Origin: CAIMZW01 sp037135095
Lineage (GTDB): Bacteria > Actinomycetota > Actinomycetes > Nanopelagicales > Nanopelagicaceae
Direction: 5' to 3'
Length of the DNA stretch: 64,000 nt
Assembly (NCBI GenBank): GCA_037135095.1
Contig: JBAXKZ010000004.1
Span: forward strand, 1 to 64,000
Under the pieces are notes generated by a model. That model did no database searches, was not told the DNA's origin, and saw only the letters and a program-made list of their open reading frames with translations. How positions within the stretch are numbered: the first letter of the stretch is position 1; each line of letters opens with the position of its first letter. Positions 18,575 through 27,654 of this stretch are shown piece by piece. The translations under genes and the position numbers were made by a program.

Positions 18575-19523
18575 GAGGAGCATCCTCCCACTTCACGCCC
18601 GTTAACTCTTCACTTACCTGCCAAAGGTTGGCGGCAAGTGTTTGATCGTAAGCAATCGCTCGCCCGCGCGTTAACTTGGGGTGGCCACGCATCTCCATAA
18701 AACCATCCGGCCCTAAATACGAAGCTCCGAGCAACCCTGGAAAAGTCGCGGCACAGAGCCCAGGGCGAGCGCCACTTTCAGCGCTCTGCGCCACAATTCG
18801 ATTCCCGATATTCACAAATCGTTCCTGCAATAAATTGCCCCTCATCGCCGGACCAACTGATTGCAAATTGGTATTTGCATAGCCTGGGTGTGCTGCCAAC
18901 GGTATAAAACTCCAACCGTTTACGATTCGCAGCCGCTCTAGATGAGCAACAAAAAGCAGATTCGCTAATTTGCTCGCGCCATAGGCCGCCCAAGGTGAGT
19001 AACTTCCTGCGCCCACACATCGCTCACGAATATCTTCCAACGAGCCAGATTCAAACCCGCCCATGCGATGCGCCTGACTTGTCATAACAACTAAGCGCTC
19101 TTTGATGAAATTCTTGATCAATCCGGCGAAAGCGAAATGACCCAAATGATTAGTGCCCATCTGTAACTCAAAGCCATCTTTAGTTGATTTAAGTGGAGTT
19201 GCCATTACTCCGGCGTTGAGAATTACAACATCAAAACTTTCGGTGATAGTTGCGGCGGCCGTTCTAACGCTGGCTAGATCAGTTAAATCCAGTTGCAGGA
19301 AGCTGGCTCGTCCAATTTCGGAGATCGCGCGCTCCCCCTTTTGCGCACTCCGCGCCGTAATAGTCACATCTGCGCCGTGACGGGCCAACTCCATCGCCGA
19401 AGCTCGACCTAAGCCGCTGGTTCCACCGGTGATTAGGAAGCGCTTTCCTGCTAAATCTGGAATATCGGTGACATCCCAACCGGCGGGAATCGCGTACTGA
19501 GTGGTCATAACCTTCCGATCCAT
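18567..19523 (-). CDS. Short-chain dehydrogenase/reductase
   Basis: 318 residues, NAD(P)-dependent oxidoreductase of the classical-extended SDR type, close to the retinol dehydrogenase/WW-domain oxidoreductase group. Cofactor motif TGGTSGLG near residue 32, NAGVM, and the catalytic YGASK are all present. The substrate is unknown. Two ATGs are possible: 19523 (seven bases after the tRNA 3' end) and 19508, which has GGAAGG very close upstream. It overlaps leuS, so they probably share a transcript. Confidence 0.85.
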   Translation of the reverse strand: MDRKVMTTQYAIPAGWDVTDIPDLAGKRFLITGGTSGLGRASAMELARHGADVTITARSAQKGERAISEIGRASFLQLDLTDLASVRTAAATITESFDVVILNAGVMATPLKSTKDGFELQMGTNHLGHFAFAGLIKNFIKERLVVMTSQAHRMGGFESGSLEDIRERCVGAGSYSPWAAYGASKLANLLFVAHLERLRIVNGWSFIPLAAHPGYANTNLQSVGPAMRGNLLQERFVNIGNRIVAQSAESGARPGLCAATFPGLLGASYLGPDGFMEMRGHPKLTRGRAIAYDQTLAANLWQVSEELTGVKWEDAPHA

Positions 19524-19530
19524 ATCTACG

Positions 19531-19603
19531 TGGAGCTGAGGGGATTTGAACCCCTGACCCCTTGCATGCCATGCAAGTGCGCTACCAGCTGCGCCACAGC
19601 CCC
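19531..19603 (-). tRNA. tRNA-Ala (GGC)
   Basis: 73 bases. The acceptor GGGGCTG pairs with CAGCTCC, followed by discriminator A; D arm GCGCAGCTGGTAGCGC; anticodon arm CTTGC-ATGGCAT-GCAAG with anticodon GGC; T arm GGGGTTCAAATCCCC. The 3' CCA is not encoded, as is usual in actinobacteria. It lies between the SDR gene and the histidine phosphatase gene. Confidence 0.97.
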
Positions 19604-19630
19604 GTCTTTTCTTAAGGGTCAGACCTTATC

Positions 19631-20281
19631 TCACTCAGTGCTCTCGTTGCCAAACAGCGGTTCTGGGATGGAGCCAGAGTTGTGTTCGACCAAGGTCCAG
19701 TTGCCGTAGAAATCCGGTTCTAGGATCGACCAAGAGGCATTCGAAAGTCCACCGAGCACTCCCCATTGAGTTACGGGGAGATTTAGCAATTTCCCCAAAA
19801 TAGATCTGGCGGTACCGCCGTGGGTAACAATCACAATCAGTCCTGAGGCACCTTCTATCGCTCGGGAGATTGCTCGCACCCCGCGAATTGCAACTTCACT
19901 TCTTCGTTCACCCGTTTCACCAGCCGGTTCATCGCTCCCAGCCAGCCAACCCAAAAATCTAGAACTATCTGCCGCTCGATTCTCATGACCAGTCTGACCC
20001 TCCCAGTTGCCGCCATGGGTTTCCCGCAGCTCTGGGTCTGTTTCTATTTTGAGTCCAGTAACCGCAGAGAGCGCCGCAGCGGTCTCTTGAGCGCGAATTA
20101 AATCGCTGGCGACTATTTTGGTGGGATTCATTCCGGCCAGGATTTTCGCAGCGTGCGCTGCCTGCCAATGACCAACTCTATTTAGCGGGATATCAGAGTG
20201 ACCTTGGAATCGGTTCTCGATATTCCAATCAGTTTGGCCATGACGCCATAGCAGAATTCGTGGCTTTGGATTTGAGCTCAT
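19631..20281 (-). CDS. Histidine phosphatase family protein (phosphoglycerate mutase-like)
   Basis: 216 residues. The catalytic RHG motif is in LLWRHGQTDWN near the N terminus, and the second catalytic His is in VTHGGTARSI. The family includes cofactor-dependent phosphoglycerate mutases and broad phosphatases; a gene of this kind next to rsfS-nadD is widespread in actinobacteria, where it is often annotated as glucosyl-3-phosphoglycerate phosphatase-like. The true substrate is open. Start ATG at 20281, 18 bases after rsfS. Confidence 0.88.
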   Translation of the reverse strand: MSSNPKPRILLWRHGQTDWNIENRFQGHSDIPLNRVGHWQAAHAAKILAGMNPTKIVASDLIRAQETAAALSAVTGLKIETDPELRETHGGNWEGQTGHENRAADSSRFLGWLAGSDEPAGETGERRSEVAIRGVRAISRAIEGASGLIVIVTHGGTARSILGKLLNLPVTQWGVLGGLSNASWSILEPDFYGNWTLVEHNSGSIPEPLFGNESTE

Positions 20282-20299
20282 TGATTAATGATCCGCTCG

Positions 20300-20662
20300 T
20301 TAGCGGGTCTCTTCAATGTTCATAGGAATTCGAGCGCAATCATTCCAAAGTCGATCGAGCATGTAATAGCCGCGAAGTTCTTCGGTTTGAATGTGAACTA
20401 CGAGATCCGAGTAATCCAATAACAGCCATTGGCCCTTGCCCTCTTTGCGGACCGGCTTCTCGCCAAAAGCCGCCAATTTTTCAAAGACCGCTTCGGCGAT
20501 GGCATCAACTTGGCGCTCATTTGCTCCGGTAGCAATTAGAAAAACTTCCGACAATAGAAGTTGTTCCGTCATATCCAAAGCGACAATGTCATACCCCAGC
20601 TTGTCGGCAATTGCCTGCGCTGCGATCTCGGTGATCTTCTTAACTTGCTCACTTGCTGCCAT
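20300..20662 (-). CDS. rsfS: Ribosomal silencing factor RsfS
   Basis: 120-residue protein of the RsfS/YbeB/Iojap family, which binds L14 on the large subunit and blocks subunit joining when nutrients are short. The conserved segments KLGYDIVALDM and KGQWLLLDYSDLVVHI are clear. It overlaps the end of nadD by 14 bases, matching the widespread nadD-rsfS pair. Confidence 0.96.
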   Translation of the reverse strand: MAASEQVKKITEIAAQAIADKLGYDIVALDMTEQLLLSEVFLIATGANERQVDAIAEAVFEKLAAFGEKPVRKEGKGQWLLLDYSDLVVHIQTEELRGYYMLDRLWNDCARIPMNIEETR

Positions 20663-21242
20663 AGAGGCCTCGCTCTTTTATATAGGTTAAAACCGAATTG
20701 GAAATATATGGTGAAACATCCTCGCCATTTTCGAGGAGCGCTCGAACTTGCGTTGCGGAAATATCAATTGCGTCAATTTCAACTTCGGGAAACTTTGATT
20801 TTGCCTCGCCAGGGCGGCGAACAACTAAAATTTCGGCGATGGTTCGTAAATCCTTTGCTCGATGCCATTGATCAAAAGTTGCGGCGGCATCACTTCCCAG
20901 AATCAATGTGAATTTATCACCCGGGAAGAACGCCTTTAATTGGGAAACGGTTTCAATTGAGTAAGTTGGTCCAGAGCGCTGAATCTCGATATCCGTAAGA
21001 GCCACGACTTCTTGGAGTTCATTTGTAAGATCATCAAGCGCCCTACTGCACATTTCGAGTCGATCCATTCCATTTGCAATAGGTGGTTCCGCTCTTAACC
21101 ATGGCTGCCCCGAAGGAATAACCAATATCTGATCAAAACGATTAGCAACTGCTTCCAAGATGTGAAGGTGGCCGCGATGAATTGGGTCGAAAGTGCCGCC
21201 GAGAATTCCTACCCGTCGCTGGCCTTTTGAGATCGTTTTAAT
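20649..21242 (-). CDS. nadD: Nicotinate-nucleotide adenylyltransferase, non-canonical start
   Basis: Makes deamido-NAD from nicotinate mononucleotide and ATP in NAD synthesis. 197 residues if begun at the ATT at 21242-21240. The nucleotidyltransferase motif GGTFDPIHRGHL lies near residues 16-27 and ISATQVR near the C terminus. Between the upstream in-frame stop and this motif there is no ATG, GTG or TTG; the first usual-type start is a TTG at 21158, which would delete the catalytic motif. The ATT overlaps the stop codon region of the small upstream gene (GAT-TAA read as ATT-AAA in the nadD frame), so coupled initiation is likely. ATC at 21233 or ACG at 21236 are alternatives. Confidence 0.88.
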   Translation of the reverse strand: MKTISKGQRRVGILGGTFDPIHRGHLHILEAVANRFDQILVIPSGQPWLRAEPPIANGMDRLEMCSRALDDLTNELQEVVALTDIEIQRSGPTYSIETVSQLKAFFPGDKFTLILGSDAAATFDQWHRAKDLRTIAEILVVRRPGEAKSKFPEVEIDAIDISATQVRALLENGEDVSPYISNSVLTYIKERGLYGSK

Positions 21243-21372
21243 CCCGGTCTAGTCGAAGAACGAAGTAGAGCAAGAGTGAGAGCGTGGCAAAGGCAAAAAT
21301 GCCAAAGAAGATCGGAGGAGCAGGAAGTTTGCGAACAGCGCCCTCGGCAAGTGGGAGAAACGAATTAATCAT
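21238..21372 (-). CDS. Small conserved membrane protein upstream of nadD (44 residues)
   Basis: Predicted 44-residue protein beginning MINSFLPLAEGAV, with KLPAPPIFFGIFAF followed by a single hydrophobic segment (about residues 20-38) and a basic/acidic tail RLDRD. Actinobacteria often carry a tiny protein with an LPxPPxxFG motif and one helix at this position before nadD; its function is unknown. Support for reality: a TAAACT -10 hexamer lies exactly six bases before the ATG, and nadD is coupled to its stop. Confidence 0.78.
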   Translation of the reverse strand: MINSFLPLAEGAVRKLPAPPIFFGIFAFATLSLLLYFVLRLDRD

Positions 21373-21378
21373 GTGATG

Positions 21379-21384
21379 AGTTTA
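21379..21384 (-). promoter_or_regulatory. -10 element (TAAACT) of a probable leaderless promoter for the small ORF-nadD-rsfS operon
   Basis: TAAACT, six bases (CATCAC), ATG at 21372. It lies in the 51-base gap downstream of ligA. Confidence 0.55.
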
Positions 21385-21423
21385 ACCTGAGCCAGAAGGG
21401 CTGAACTACCTCAAAACCGCGGT

Positions 21424-23463
21424 TCAAGCCGGCGTTACGGCGCCCTCTTGCAGAAGTCGCACGAATTGCGCCTCAGTAAGAACCGTAACTCCAAGTTCCG
21501 CCGCCTTATCGGCTTTCGATCCAGGCGAATCGCCAACGACAACAAAATCAGTTTTCTTGGAGACCGAGGAAGAGCTCTTGCCGCCATGAGCCACAATTGC
21601 TTCTGCTACCCCATCACGAGTAAACCCTTCAAGCGAGCCAGTTACGACCAAGGTTAGCCCGGCCAATGTTTGGGGCACTTCAACTAGCGGCGCCTGATCC
21701 ACTAGATCTACACCGGCCGCTGCCCATTTCGAAATAATGTTCTGATGCCAAGGCACACTAAACCAATCAACGACTGCTGCAGCGATAACCTCACCAACCC
21801 CAGAGACAGCTGCAAGTTCTTCGGTAGCTGCCAAAGTTATAGCTTCAACGGAACCAAAATGCTTGGCCAACGATTGCGCCGCGGTAGGTCCCACATGTCG
21901 AATTGAGAGCGCAACGAGAATTCGCCAAAGCGGTCGATGCTTTGCCGCTTCTAGTGCGGTCAAAAATTTTTCGGCATTAGCCCCTAGCAAGCCATCCTTC
22001 TTAACAAAGAAGGTAGAGCGCGAAAGATCGGCGGACGTTAACGAAAAAAGATCTGACTCATCTTGGACGATTTTGTCCGATAACAACGCGGCAGCAGCTT
22101 CAAATCCTAAAACATCGATATCCAACGCTGCGCGAGAGCCAATGTAGTAAATGCGCTCAATTAACTGCGCTGGGCATGATTGCGAATTTGGGCAGCGAAT
22201 ATCCACATCACCTTGGCTCATAGCTCGAAGTTGCGTCCCGCAATCTGGACAATGAGTTGGCATGACAAAAGCCTTTTCACTTCCATCACGCTCTGAAAGA
22301 ACAGCTCCTAAAACTTCGGGAATTACATCACCAGCTTTTCGGATGACGATGGTGTCACCAATCAAAATTCCTTTGCGAATAACTTCCTCATTATTGTGCA
22401 ACGTCGCGTTAGTAACTGTCGAACCCGCGACTCTTACCGGAGCCATAAATGCAAATGGTGTTACGCGACCAGTTCTACCAACGCTAACTTTGATATCCAA
22501 AAGTTTTGTGGTGACCTCTTCGGGTGGATACTTAAAAGCGATCGCCCATTTGGGGGCTCTCGATGTGAATCCCAGAGCTTCTTGAAGTGCGAACTCGTTT
22601 ACCTTGATAACGATGCCATCTATTTCATGCTCTACATCGTGGCGATGCTTTAGGTAGTAATGAATAAAATCTAAAACTTCGGCACGAGATTTAACCACTT
22701 TTACGCGAGAACTTGTGGGAAGTCCCCAAGCGTTTAACTGCTCATAAGCGGCAGCTTGATCTGAAAAAGTGACCCCTTCGCAAACCCCAACACCGTGAAC
22801 CACCATGCTCAGTGGCCTACTTGCGGTGACTTTAGGATCTTTTTGACGGAGCGAACCAGCGGCCGCATTGCGGGGATTTGCAAATCTAGCTTTACCCTCT
22901 TCTTCGAGCGCATCATTGAAGTCATTAAATGCTTGTAGCGGAAAAAAGACTTCACCGCGAACTTCAAGTCTGGTGGGCAAGTTTTTACCTATTAATTCGT
23001 GCGGAATCGCCGCGATTGTCTTTATGTTCAGCGTTACTTCTTCGCCAGTTACCCCATTGCCTCGGGTCAGCGCCCGAGTTAGCTTGCCGTTTTCATAGAG
23101 CAAATTAATGGCCAAACCATCGACTTTTACCTCGCAGAGCCAGGTGTTATTCGACTCCGTCTTTGAAATTCGATCGAACCAATTAGCAAGTTCCGATTCA
23201 TCGAAGACATTATCCAGGCTCATCATCTTTTCGATGTGATCGTGTTGCTGAAAATCCGTCGCGAACCCGCCGCCGACCATCTCGGTAGGAGAATCACCAA
23301 GTTTGTAAAGCGGATTCTTATCCTCGAGCGCCTTGAGCTCGCGAAGTAACGAATCAAATTGGGCGTCAGAAATTGTCGGCTTATCCAAAACGTAATATTT
23401 AAATTGATGCTCTCTGATCGCTTCGGAAAGTTCTTGAATTCGATGGCGAATTTCTTGGCTCAT
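21424..23463 (-). CDS. ligA: NAD-dependent DNA ligase
   Basis: Seals nicks in replication and repair using NAD. 679 residues. Order: the Ia domain with the YYVLD region, the adenylation domain with the lysine in CEVKVDGLAI, an OB fold, a four-Cys zinc finger (CPDCG...CPNSQSC), helix-hairpin-helix repeats and a C-terminal BRCT domain (LVVTGSLEGFTRDGV). ATG at 23463 with GTGAG upstream was preferred to an in-frame GTG at 23475. It follows mnmA by 15 bases. Confidence 0.97.
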   Translation of the reverse strand: MSQEIRHRIQELSEAIREHQFKYYVLDKPTISDAQFDSLLRELKALEDKNPLYKLGDSPTEMVGGGFATDFQQHDHIEKMMSLDNVFDESELANWFDRISKTESNNTWLCEVKVDGLAINLLYENGKLTRALTRGNGVTGEEVTLNIKTIAAIPHELIGKNLPTRLEVRGEVFFPLQAFNDFNDALEEEGKARFANPRNAAAGSLRQKDPKVTASRPLSMVVHGVGVCEGVTFSDQAAAYEQLNAWGLPTSSRVKVVKSRAEVLDFIHYYLKHRHDVEHEIDGIVIKVNEFALQEALGFTSRAPKWAIAFKYPPEEVTTKLLDIKVSVGRTGRVTPFAFMAPVRVAGSTVTNATLHNNEEVIRKGILIGDTIVIRKAGDVIPEVLGAVLSERDGSEKAFVMPTHCPDCGTQLRAMSQGDVDIRCPNSQSCPAQLIERIYYIGSRAALDIDVLGFEAAAALLSDKIVQDESDLFSLTSADLSRSTFFVKKDGLLGANAEKFLTALEAAKHRPLWRILVALSIRHVGPTAAQSLAKHFGSVEAITLAATEELAAVSGVGEVIAAAVVDWFSVPWHQNIISKWAAAGVDLVDQAPLVEVPQTLAGLTLVVTGSLEGFTRDGVAEAIVAHGGKSSSSVSKKTDFVVVGDSPGSKADKAAELGVTVLTEAQFVRLLQEGAVTPA

Positions 23464-23478
23464 TAACGAACTCACAAT

Positions 23479-24555
23479 TTATTCGGTGGCGCTAACAGTG
23501 GCCGAGCCAACAACCCGATCGTCGTCGTAAATGACTAGACCTTGACCAGTTGCCAGTCCATATAGTGGCTGATCGAGTTCCACCACAATCGTTTGGCCAT
23601 CATGGCGATAGCTGCATTCCATTGGCGCACCATGAGCTCTGACTTGGGCAAAACCACGATGGGTCAGAAGACTGGTAGGTATCGGACCACACCAAATAAC
23701 GTTTTCACCCGTAATTTTGATGACGGCTAAAGCTTCATGATCGCCAACCACAACAGTATTGGTCTTTGGCTCAATTTTTAAAACATACCGAGGTTCGCCA
23801 CCGGCAGCAGGAATGGTGATTCCCAGTCCGCGACGTTGTCCGATCGTGTAGGTGTAAGCCCCTTGATGTTCGCCTAATTTAATTCCAGCCTCGTCAACAA
23901 TTGGACCGCTTTCGCTACCTAATCGATCGCGCAACCAGCCGGCATTATCGCCCGATGGAACAAAACAAATGTCGTGGCTATCTGGTTTATTAGCTACATA
24001 AAGTCCGCGGCTCTTAGCCTCTTTGCGAGTATCTGATTTAACGGTATCGCCCAAAGGAAAATGCGCGCCAGCCAGTTGTTCGGTGTTGAGCACTGCCAAG
24101 ACATATGACTGATCTTTGGCAGGGTCTGCGGCTCGATACATGAGACGTCCCTGTGGGCTCTCTTTCATCTGGGCATAATGACCGGTAACTACGCCATCAA
24201 AGCCCAAAGCTCTGGCCCGATCAAGCACTGCAGCAAATTTGATTTTCTCGTTGCAACGCAGACATGGATTTGGCGTTCTGCCAATTGCATATTCGGCGAT
24301 GAAGTTTTCTACGACACCTTGATGAAACTCTTCGGCCATATCCCAGATATAAAATGGAATTCCAATCACATCGGCGGCTCGACGCGCATCGTGAGAATCT
24401 TCGATCGTGCAACATCCGCGCGCACCGGATCGATACTTCTGCGGATTGCTGGAGAGCGCTAAGTGCACTCCGACCACCTCGTGACCTAAATCAACGGCGC
24501 GAGCAGCCGCAACCGCGGAATCAACGCCACCGCTCATGGCGGCGATTAACTTCAT
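23479..24555 (-). CDS. mnmA: tRNA-specific 2-thiouridylase MnmA
   Basis: Adds sulfur to U34 of tRNA-Glu, -Gln and -Lys. 358 residues. PP-loop SGGVDS at residues 8-13; first catalytic Cys in NPCLRCNEKIKF and second in HDICFVPSGD; the C-terminal beta-barrel is intact. Its ATG overlaps the cysteine desulfurase stop by four bases, which pairs the sulfur donor with its user in one operon. Confidence 0.97.
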   Translation of the reverse strand: MKLIAAMSGGVDSAVAAARAVDLGHEVVGVHLALSSNPQKYRSGARGCCTIEDSHDARRAADVIGIPFYIWDMAEEFHQGVVENFIAEYAIGRTPNPCLRCNEKIKFAAVLDRARALGFDGVVTGHYAQMKESPQGRLMYRAADPAKDQSYVLAVLNTEQLAGAHFPLGDTVKSDTRKEAKSRGLYVANKPDSHDICFVPSGDNAGWLRDRLGSESGPIVDEAGIKLGEHQGAYTYTIGQRRGLGITIPAAGGEPRYVLKIEPKTNTVVVGDHEALAVIKITGENVIWCGPIPTSLLTHRGFAQVRAHGAPMECSYRHDGQTIVVELDQPLYGLATGQGLVIYDDDRVVGSATVSATE

Positions 24556-25715
24556 GTTCGAGCCAATGCAGCTCGAGCTCGTTCAACAACAGCAGGAATC
24601 ACACTGGCCAATTTAGCAATCTCCGCTGACGTATTAGTGATTCCCAGCGAAAAGCGCAGCGAGGAGCGGGCATCTCGTTCAGAGATCCCCATTGCTAACA
24701 GCACATGGCTGGGTCTGGGAACACCAGCACTGCAAGCCGAGCCAGTCGAAGTAGCGATTCCTTCGGCATCTAACAGCAAAAGCAGACCGTCGCTCTCGGT
24801 TCCTGGAAAGGTCAAGTTTACGATCCCGGGCAGTGAAGGAGATTGCGCACCATTGACTCGTATATCGGGAATCGCCATCGTCAATGAGGCGATCAATTCA
24901 GCCTTTAGCGCTCGGACTTTCTGATCGTTCGCGGCCATCGAACTTATTGCACCTTTTGCAGCGGCTGCAAACGAAACAATTGCAGGGGCATTCAGCGTGC
25001 CACTTCTTATGTCACGCTCCTGTCCGCCGCCATGAAGGATTGGCGTCACATCTAAGCCCCGGCGAAGAACTAGCGCGGCAACTCCAAGTGGTCCTCCAAT
25101 TTTGTGAGCACTGATGGTCGCCGAAGTTAATCCAAGTTCCCCAAAATTAAATGGCACCTTTCCGAAACTTTGTACCGCATCTGAATGAACCGGAATTTCA
25201 CCGGCGATTTTTACAATTTCTGCGATTGGTTGAATGGTCCCAATTTCATTGTTGGAATGCATAATGGCAATAACTGCGATCTCATCGCCCCGAGTTGCAA
25301 CGACATCCGATAAGAAATTTAAATCTACAAAACCACTTGGCGAAATTGGAACCCGGATTATTTCGGCGCCTTCATGCTCCTCGAGCCATTCCACCGGATC
25401 TAAAATCGCATGATGTTCAAATTCAGAAATTACGATGACCTTCCGCCGCGGATCAAAATCTCGAGCTTTCCAGTAGAAGCCTTTTATAGCCAAGTTATTT
25501 GCTTCGGTACCCGAGCCAGTAAAAACAATTTCGCTAGGGGCGGCCCCAACCAACTGACCAATGAGTTCTCTGGCTTCTTCGACATCTTTGCGAACCGAAC
25601 GACCAGGGGTGTGGAGGCTCGAGGCATTTCCGAGTTTACGCATCTGTTCAACCAAGGCGACGGCAGCGAGATCCGAAAGCGGCGTTGTCGCCGCATGATC
25701 GAAGTAGATACTCAT
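24552..25715 (-). CDS. Cysteine desulfurase (NifS/IscS-like)
   Basis: 387-residue PLP enzyme that takes sulfur from cysteine. The PLP lysine is in ISAHKIGGPLG; the mobile catalytic Cys loop is TGSACSAGVPRPS; the N-terminal YFDHAATTP is typical. It is most likely the sulfur donor for the directly coupled MnmA and may also serve iron-sulfur assembly. A TAGACT hexamer lies six bases before the ATG, so this three-gene unit (desulfurase-mnmA-ligA) probably has its own leaderless promoter. Confidence 0.95.
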   Translation of the reverse strand: MSIYFDHAATTPLSDLAAVALVEQMRKLGNASSLHTPGRSVRKDVEEARELIGQLVGAAPSEIVFTGSGTEANNLAIKGFYWKARDFDPRRKVIVISEFEHHAILDPVEWLEEHEGAEIIRVPISPSGFVDLNFLSDVVATRGDEIAVIAIMHSNNEIGTIQPIAEIVKIAGEIPVHSDAVQSFGKVPFNFGELGLTSATISAHKIGGPLGVAALVLRRGLDVTPILHGGGQERDIRSGTLNAPAIVSFAAAAKGAISSMAANDQKVRALKAELIASLTMAIPDIRVNGAQSPSLPGIVNLTFPGTESDGLLLLLDAEGIATSTGSACSAGVPRPSHVLLAMGISERDARSSLRFSLGITNTSAEIAKLASVIPAVVERARAALART

Positions 25716-25721
25716 GCCTTA

Positions 25722-25727
25722 AGTCTA
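25722..25727 (-). promoter_or_regulatory. -10 element (TAGACT) of a probable leaderless promoter
   Basis: TAGACT, six bases (TAAGGC), ATG of the cysteine desulfurase at 25715. No clear -35 is seen. Confidence 0.5.
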
Positions 25728-25741
25728 AAGGTTTAAGCGAA

Positions 25742-26698
25742 TTAAGCCTTTTTAGCCAGAATGGCAGCAGTTGCCTGAGGCAGAACGTTAAATAGATCGC
25801 CAACAACACCAAAATCAGCAATATCAAAGATTGGGGCATCGGGGTCCTTATTTATCGCCACGATTAGCTTACTGGTCTGCATTCCCGCTCGATGTTGAAT
25901 CGCGCCTGAAATACCACAAGCCAGATACACCGAAGGGCTGACCGTCTTTCCGGTTTGGCCAACTTGATGAGAGTGCGGATACCAGCCGGCATCGGTGGCT
26001 GCTCTAGAGGCACCCACAGCGGCACCGAGAGCATCGGCAATGGCTTCAACCGCTCCGAAGTCGCCGTTTGTTCCGCGACCGCCGGAGACAATAATTTTTG
26101 CCTCCGTTAATTCAGGGCGGCCACCGCTTACTGTGGCGGCAAGTGAAAGAACTCGATCTCGAATGGCGTTTGCACCTAGTTCGCCTTCGGTGATGGAACT
26201 TTCAAGAACCGAGAAAGTCGAAGTAATTGCAACAACTTCAATCGAATTGGGTCGCATGGTAATAACTGCGCAAGCGGTATTGACCTTTGAATGAACCGTT
26301 GTTGAACCACCGAATACTGATTGCGTTGCAATTAAATTAGGATCTAAATCAATGGCATCGGTGATGATTCCAGATTTGGTACGAATTGATACTCGAGCCG
26401 CAATCTCTTTTCCGCGAGCCGTTGATGAAATTAACAATGCAAGCGGTGCTTCCGCGATGATCAATGTCGAGATCGCGCTGGCGCTAGCTGCAGCAGAGTA
26501 CGAATTGAAATCAACACCTGAGAGGAAGCGAACTTCGTCGATCGAGTAATTAGTTAACTCTCTTTCTAAATCGGCATCTTTTGCATTTAGAACGATCGCT
26601 GTAACGGAGCCAATTTTCTTCCCAAAGGTTGCAAGCTCCCCTGTTGATTTAGCAATGTGACCGTTGGAGAGCTCCGCGAGAATAAATACCTTACTCAT
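25742..26698 (-). CDS. etfA: Electron transfer flavoprotein alpha subunit
   Basis: 318 residues. The C-terminal FAD-binding signature CGISGAIQHRAGMQTS and VAINKDPDAPIFDIADFG is complete; the N-terminal domain is the beta-subunit contact. The heterodimer takes electrons from acyl-CoA and other dehydrogenases and passes them to the respiratory chain. Its start overlaps the etfB stop by four bases. Confidence 0.96.
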   Translation of the reverse strand: MSKVFILAELSNGHIAKSTGELATFGKKIGSVTAIVLNAKDADLERELTNYSIDEVRFLSGVDFNSYSAAASASAISTLIIAEAPLALLISSTARGKEIAARVSIRTKSGIITDAIDLDPNLIATQSVFGGSTTVHSKVNTACAVITMRPNSIEVVAITSTFSVLESSITEGELGANAIRDRVLSLAATVSGGRPELTEAKIIVSGGRGTNGDFGAVEAIADALGAAVGASRAATDAGWYPHSHQVGQTGKTVSPSVYLACGISGAIQHRAGMQTSKLIVAINKDPDAPIFDIADFGVVGDLFNVLPQATAAILAKKA

Positions 26699-27504
26699 AT
26701 CACTCTCTTCTCTGCCAGGAAGTCAGCTAAAGCAGTTCCAGCACTACCTTCATCAACCAGTTTTATTCCAGCCGAGCGCGGTGCTCGTGCTTGTGCATCT
26801 TCAACGGAACTCAAGGCTGCGGCGCTACCAACATCGGAAGTCGAAATTCCAAGATCGGCCAAACTCTTGACATCGATAGTTTTCTTCTTGGCCGCCATGA
26901 TGCCTTTAAAAGATGGGTACCGGGGCTCGTTTATCTTTTCAATCACGCTGATGACTGCAGGAAGAGTCGCACTCATCTCTTCAATTCCAGAATCGGTAAC
27001 GCGAGAAATCTTCGCAGTGGCGCTTGTGATATCAACACTGACAGCCCCTGCGAAAGTTAACTGCGAGATTTGAAGTCGCTCGGCCAACATCGCTGGGATG
27101 ACACTCATGCGAGCATCGGTTGATTCAGTACCACAAAAAATTAAGTCGTAACCTCCGGCCGCGAGGACGTTAGCCAGTACCAATGAAGTCGCCAACGAAT
27201 CAGAACCAGCCAGCGCTGGATCGGTGATCAAGATGGCATCGTCAGCTCCCATTGAAAGCCCCTTGCGGATCGATTCGCTCGCTCGATCTGGACCCATCGA
27301 AATCAAAGTGATCGAGTGAGCGCTGCCCTCGCCGGTTGCTCCGGTGGGTGAATTCGCCTCGACGAGAGCCAAGGCGGCTTCGATGGCATATTCATCCAAA
27401 TCATTGAGGACGGCATCGACGCCAGCTCGATCTAAAACGCCTCCGGCCATCTTCTTCTCGGCCCACGAGTCAGGCACCTGCTTCACGCAAACCGCTAGCT
27501 TCAT
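26695..27504 (-). CDS. etfB: Electron transfer flavoprotein beta subunit
   Basis: 269 residues, AMP-binding partner of EtfA. The N terminus MKLAVCVKQVPDSW and the central DLIFCGTESTDA segment are typical. GGAGAG lies a few bases before the ATG. The promoter region contains a palindrome (27525-27540) between the -35 and -10 elements, pointing to repression by a dimeric regulator, probably one responding to acyl-CoA or a similar signal. Confidence 0.96.
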   Translation of the reverse strand: MKLAVCVKQVPDSWAEKKMAGGVLDRAGVDAVLNDLDEYAIEAALALVEANSPTGATGEGSAHSITLISMGPDRASESIRKGLSMGADDAILITDPALAGSDSLATSLVLANVLAAGGYDLIFCGTESTDARMSVIPAMLAERLQISQLTFAGAVSVDITSATAKISRVTDSGIEEMSATLPAVISVIEKINEPRYPSFKGIMAAKKKTIDVKSLADLGISTSDVGSAAALSSVEDAQARAPRSAGIKLVDEGSAGTALADFLAEKRVI

Positions 27505-27522
27505 AATCTCTCCATTTGGCTT

Positions 27523-27552
27523 ATGTTACTGACCAGTAACTAAAAAATCCAA
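27523..27552 (-). promoter_or_regulatory. etfBA promoter with an operator-like palindrome
   Basis: On the minus strand a -35 TTGGAT (27552-27547) and -10 TAACAT (27528-27523) are 18 bases apart. Within them lies GTTACT-N4-AGTAAC (27525-27540), a six-base inverted repeat. Its core TACT-N4-AGTA (27527-27538) recurs at the fabD and acpP promoters. The 5' leader would be short and contains GGAGAG. Confidence 0.6.
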
Positions 27553-27654
27553 GATCAAATAGCTGGGCGAGTCCGCCCAATTCTTCACCTCGCCGTAAGC
27601 AACACTTAACCTCAATACTAAGTTTAGGCTTTCTCGTCAACGCACTCTTCAACC

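Noticed and set aside
18581..18583. ATG at 18583 as the leuS start
   Set aside because: The GGGAGG ribosome site directly abuts it, leaving no spacing; the ATG at 18574 is nine bases downstream of it.
21158..21160. TTG at 21158 as the nadD start (169 residues)
   Set aside because: It would remove the GGTFDPIHRGHL catalytic motif, which is present in frame just upstream.
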